A DNA stretch of 6,019 nt. Source: Bacteroidota bacterium (lineage in GTDB: Bacteria; Bacteroidota; Bacteroidia; Chitinophagales; LD1). Location: contig JAFDYM010000078.1 in NCBI GenBank assembly GCA_018267435.1, positions 1 through 6,019 of the forward strand, given 5' to 3'. Positions 5,080-6,019 of this stretch are shown here, in pieces; the first letter of the stretch is position 1; each line of letters starts with the position of its first letter. The position numbers and the translations under genes were made by a program. Below the pieces are notes generated by a model. The model searched no databases. It saw nothing but the letters and a program-made list of their open reading frames with translations, and had not been told where the DNA came from.

Positions 5080-6019
5080 TTAAACCTTAGGTAGGTATAC
5101 ATGGAACGTGGCGCCAACGTTGGGTTTGCCAAGGGCTACAATGGTACCATTGTGGTTTTCTGCAATTTTTTTGCATATGGCTAAGCCTATACCTGTACCC
5201 GTATACTCGTTAGCCGCATTCAACCTTTTAAACAACTGGAATATTGATTCATTATGGGCAGCATCAAACCCAATTCCATTATCGGCAACTGTTATTCTAT
5301 AATACTCATTGCTGGGTACTAAATCTGCTATGCCAGAACCTGATACTTCATGACATGTAACACTAATTGTTGCTGCATTGCCCGGCTTAGAAAACTTAAT
5401 GGCATTGCTTACCAAGTTGGTAAACAGTTGGTGTAGTTGAAAGGGTATACCATTAGCTTCGCATAGGTTATCTATACTAAGGCTAACATTCTTCTCACTT
5501 AACTCTTCATATAGCTCGTCTTTTATTTCGTGTAGCATAGCCGATACATCTACCCTTACAAATGCGCTTTGCATATTACCTAACTTTGAGTAGGATAATA
5601 TGTCTTCTATCAACGACTGCATACGTATAGCCGAATTTTGCATGCGTGTTACGGAATCGCGAACGCTATCATTAATATCTTCTGCCAATACGCGCGAGGC
5701 GAATATCCTTATCTTTCTAAGCGGTTCCTTAAGGTCGTGCGTACTTATCCAATTTATGTTGGCTAGTTCATTGTTTGCTACTTGTAGCTTTTCGCTTAGG
5801 GTACGGTACTTGTTTTCCTGTGCGGTAAGGTAGTAAACGTGTAGCTGTTTTTGCAGTGCGCTGGCAAATACTGTAGCGGCATTTATTTCGGCACGCTTCC
5901 AGTCTATACTATTAAACTTTACCGTTTCCTTCCATAGCGCAAACGATTTGCGAGGCGACAAACCTTTTTCATCTTTTTCTATAGCCTTGGAGGGGTCGCC
6001 TGCCCAATTTATGCTCTTC
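5080..6019 (-). CDS. Phytochrome-like sensor histidine kinase (5' partial, C-terminal part)
   Basis: The frame is open from the right edge (first full codon 6018-6016) to the TAA at 5080-5082, giving 312 visible residues; the start lies outside. A TTG at 5959-5961 is not the start, because in-frame upstream codons carry conserved sequence. Visible residues 5-9 (WAGDP) and 22-26 (PRKSF), followed by ALWKETV, match the tongue hairpin of the phytochrome PHY domain (W-G/A-G and PRxSF). A helical linker (about 60-88) leads to the HisKA domain with phospho-acceptor His 94 in STHDLKEPLRKI. The HATPase domain shows the N box (FTNLVSNAIKF), G1 (DNGIGF, 246-251), the F box (IFQLFKRL) and G2 (GTGIGL, 274-279). 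All key kinase residues are intact. It would be a cytoplasmic light-sensing kinase of PAS-GAF-PHY-HK type; chromophore attachment cannot be judged because the PAS/GAF part is missing. No response regulator or heme oxygenase gene is visible. Confidence 0.85.
   Translation of the reverse strand, partial: KSINWAGDPSKAIEKDEKGLSPRKSFALWKETVKFNSIDWKRAEINAATVFASALQKQLHVYYLTAQENKYRTLSEKLQVANNELANINWISTHDLKEPLRKIRIFASRVLAEDINDSVRDSVTRMQNSAIRMQSLIEDILSYSKLGNMQSAFVRVDVSAMLHEIKDELYEELSEKNVSLSIDNLCEANGIPFQLHQLFTNLVSNAIKFSKPGNAATISVTCHEVSGSGIADLVPSNEYYRITVADNGIGFDAAHNESIFQLFKRLNAANEYTGTGIGLAICKKIAENHNGTIVALGKPNVGATFHVYLPKV

Noticed and set aside
4306..6019. Phytochrome kinase plus DUF1275 as a new light-signalling pair
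   Set aside because: Adjacency in one genome, a 60-bp gap and a separate promoter candidate do not support a functional link without conservation data.

Overview
The window most likely comes from a free-living member of the phylum Bacteroidota, plausibly near the Chitinophagaceae, although the genus cannot be told from sequence alone. The main evidence is a very large secreted protein that ends in a type B sorting domain of the type IX secretion system (T9SS), a system restricted to this phylum. Supporting signs are a PorT-like outer membrane beta-barrel protein, two promoter candidates of the Bacteroidota TTG / TAnnTTTG form, and no clear Shine-Dalgarno sequences. None of the genes looks like a phage, plasmid or transposon gene.

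Layout from left to right. (1) 1-600, plus strand: the C-terminal 199 residues of an outer membrane beta-barrel protein cut by the left edge. (2) 707-1201, minus strand: a small SRPBCC/AHSA1-like protein, convergent with gene 1, with a 63-bp in-frame insertion bounded by 12-bp direct repeats. (3) 1202-1499: a divergent intergenic region with a promoter candidate for the large gene. (4) 1500-4217, plus strand: a 905-residue secreted protein made of a signal peptide, a glycine-rich domain of about 200 residues with poly-Gly runs, two related modules of about 79 residues, six Ig/PKD-like modules of about 70 residues, and the T9SS C-terminal domain. (5) 4235-4280: a long near-perfect hairpin between convergent genes, probably a terminator. 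(6) 4306-5019, minus strand: a DUF1275/YoaK-family membrane protein. (7) 5080-6019, minus strand: the C-terminal part of a phytochrome-like sensor histidine kinase cut by the right edge. Its reading frame stays open to the edge and carries the phytochrome PHY 'tongue' motifs (W-A-G and P-R-K-S-F).

The genes do not form an obvious pathway. The large secreted protein looks like a stand-alone surface protein or adhesin with its own promoter and terminator. The phytochrome kinase and the DUF1275 gene are co-oriented and 60 bp apart and could be partly co-transcribed, but a promoter candidate lies between them. I see no convincing new multi-gene system. The most interesting items are the domain architecture of the glycine-rich T9SS protein, the truncated photoreceptor kinase, and the repeat-bounded insertion in the SRPBCC gene.
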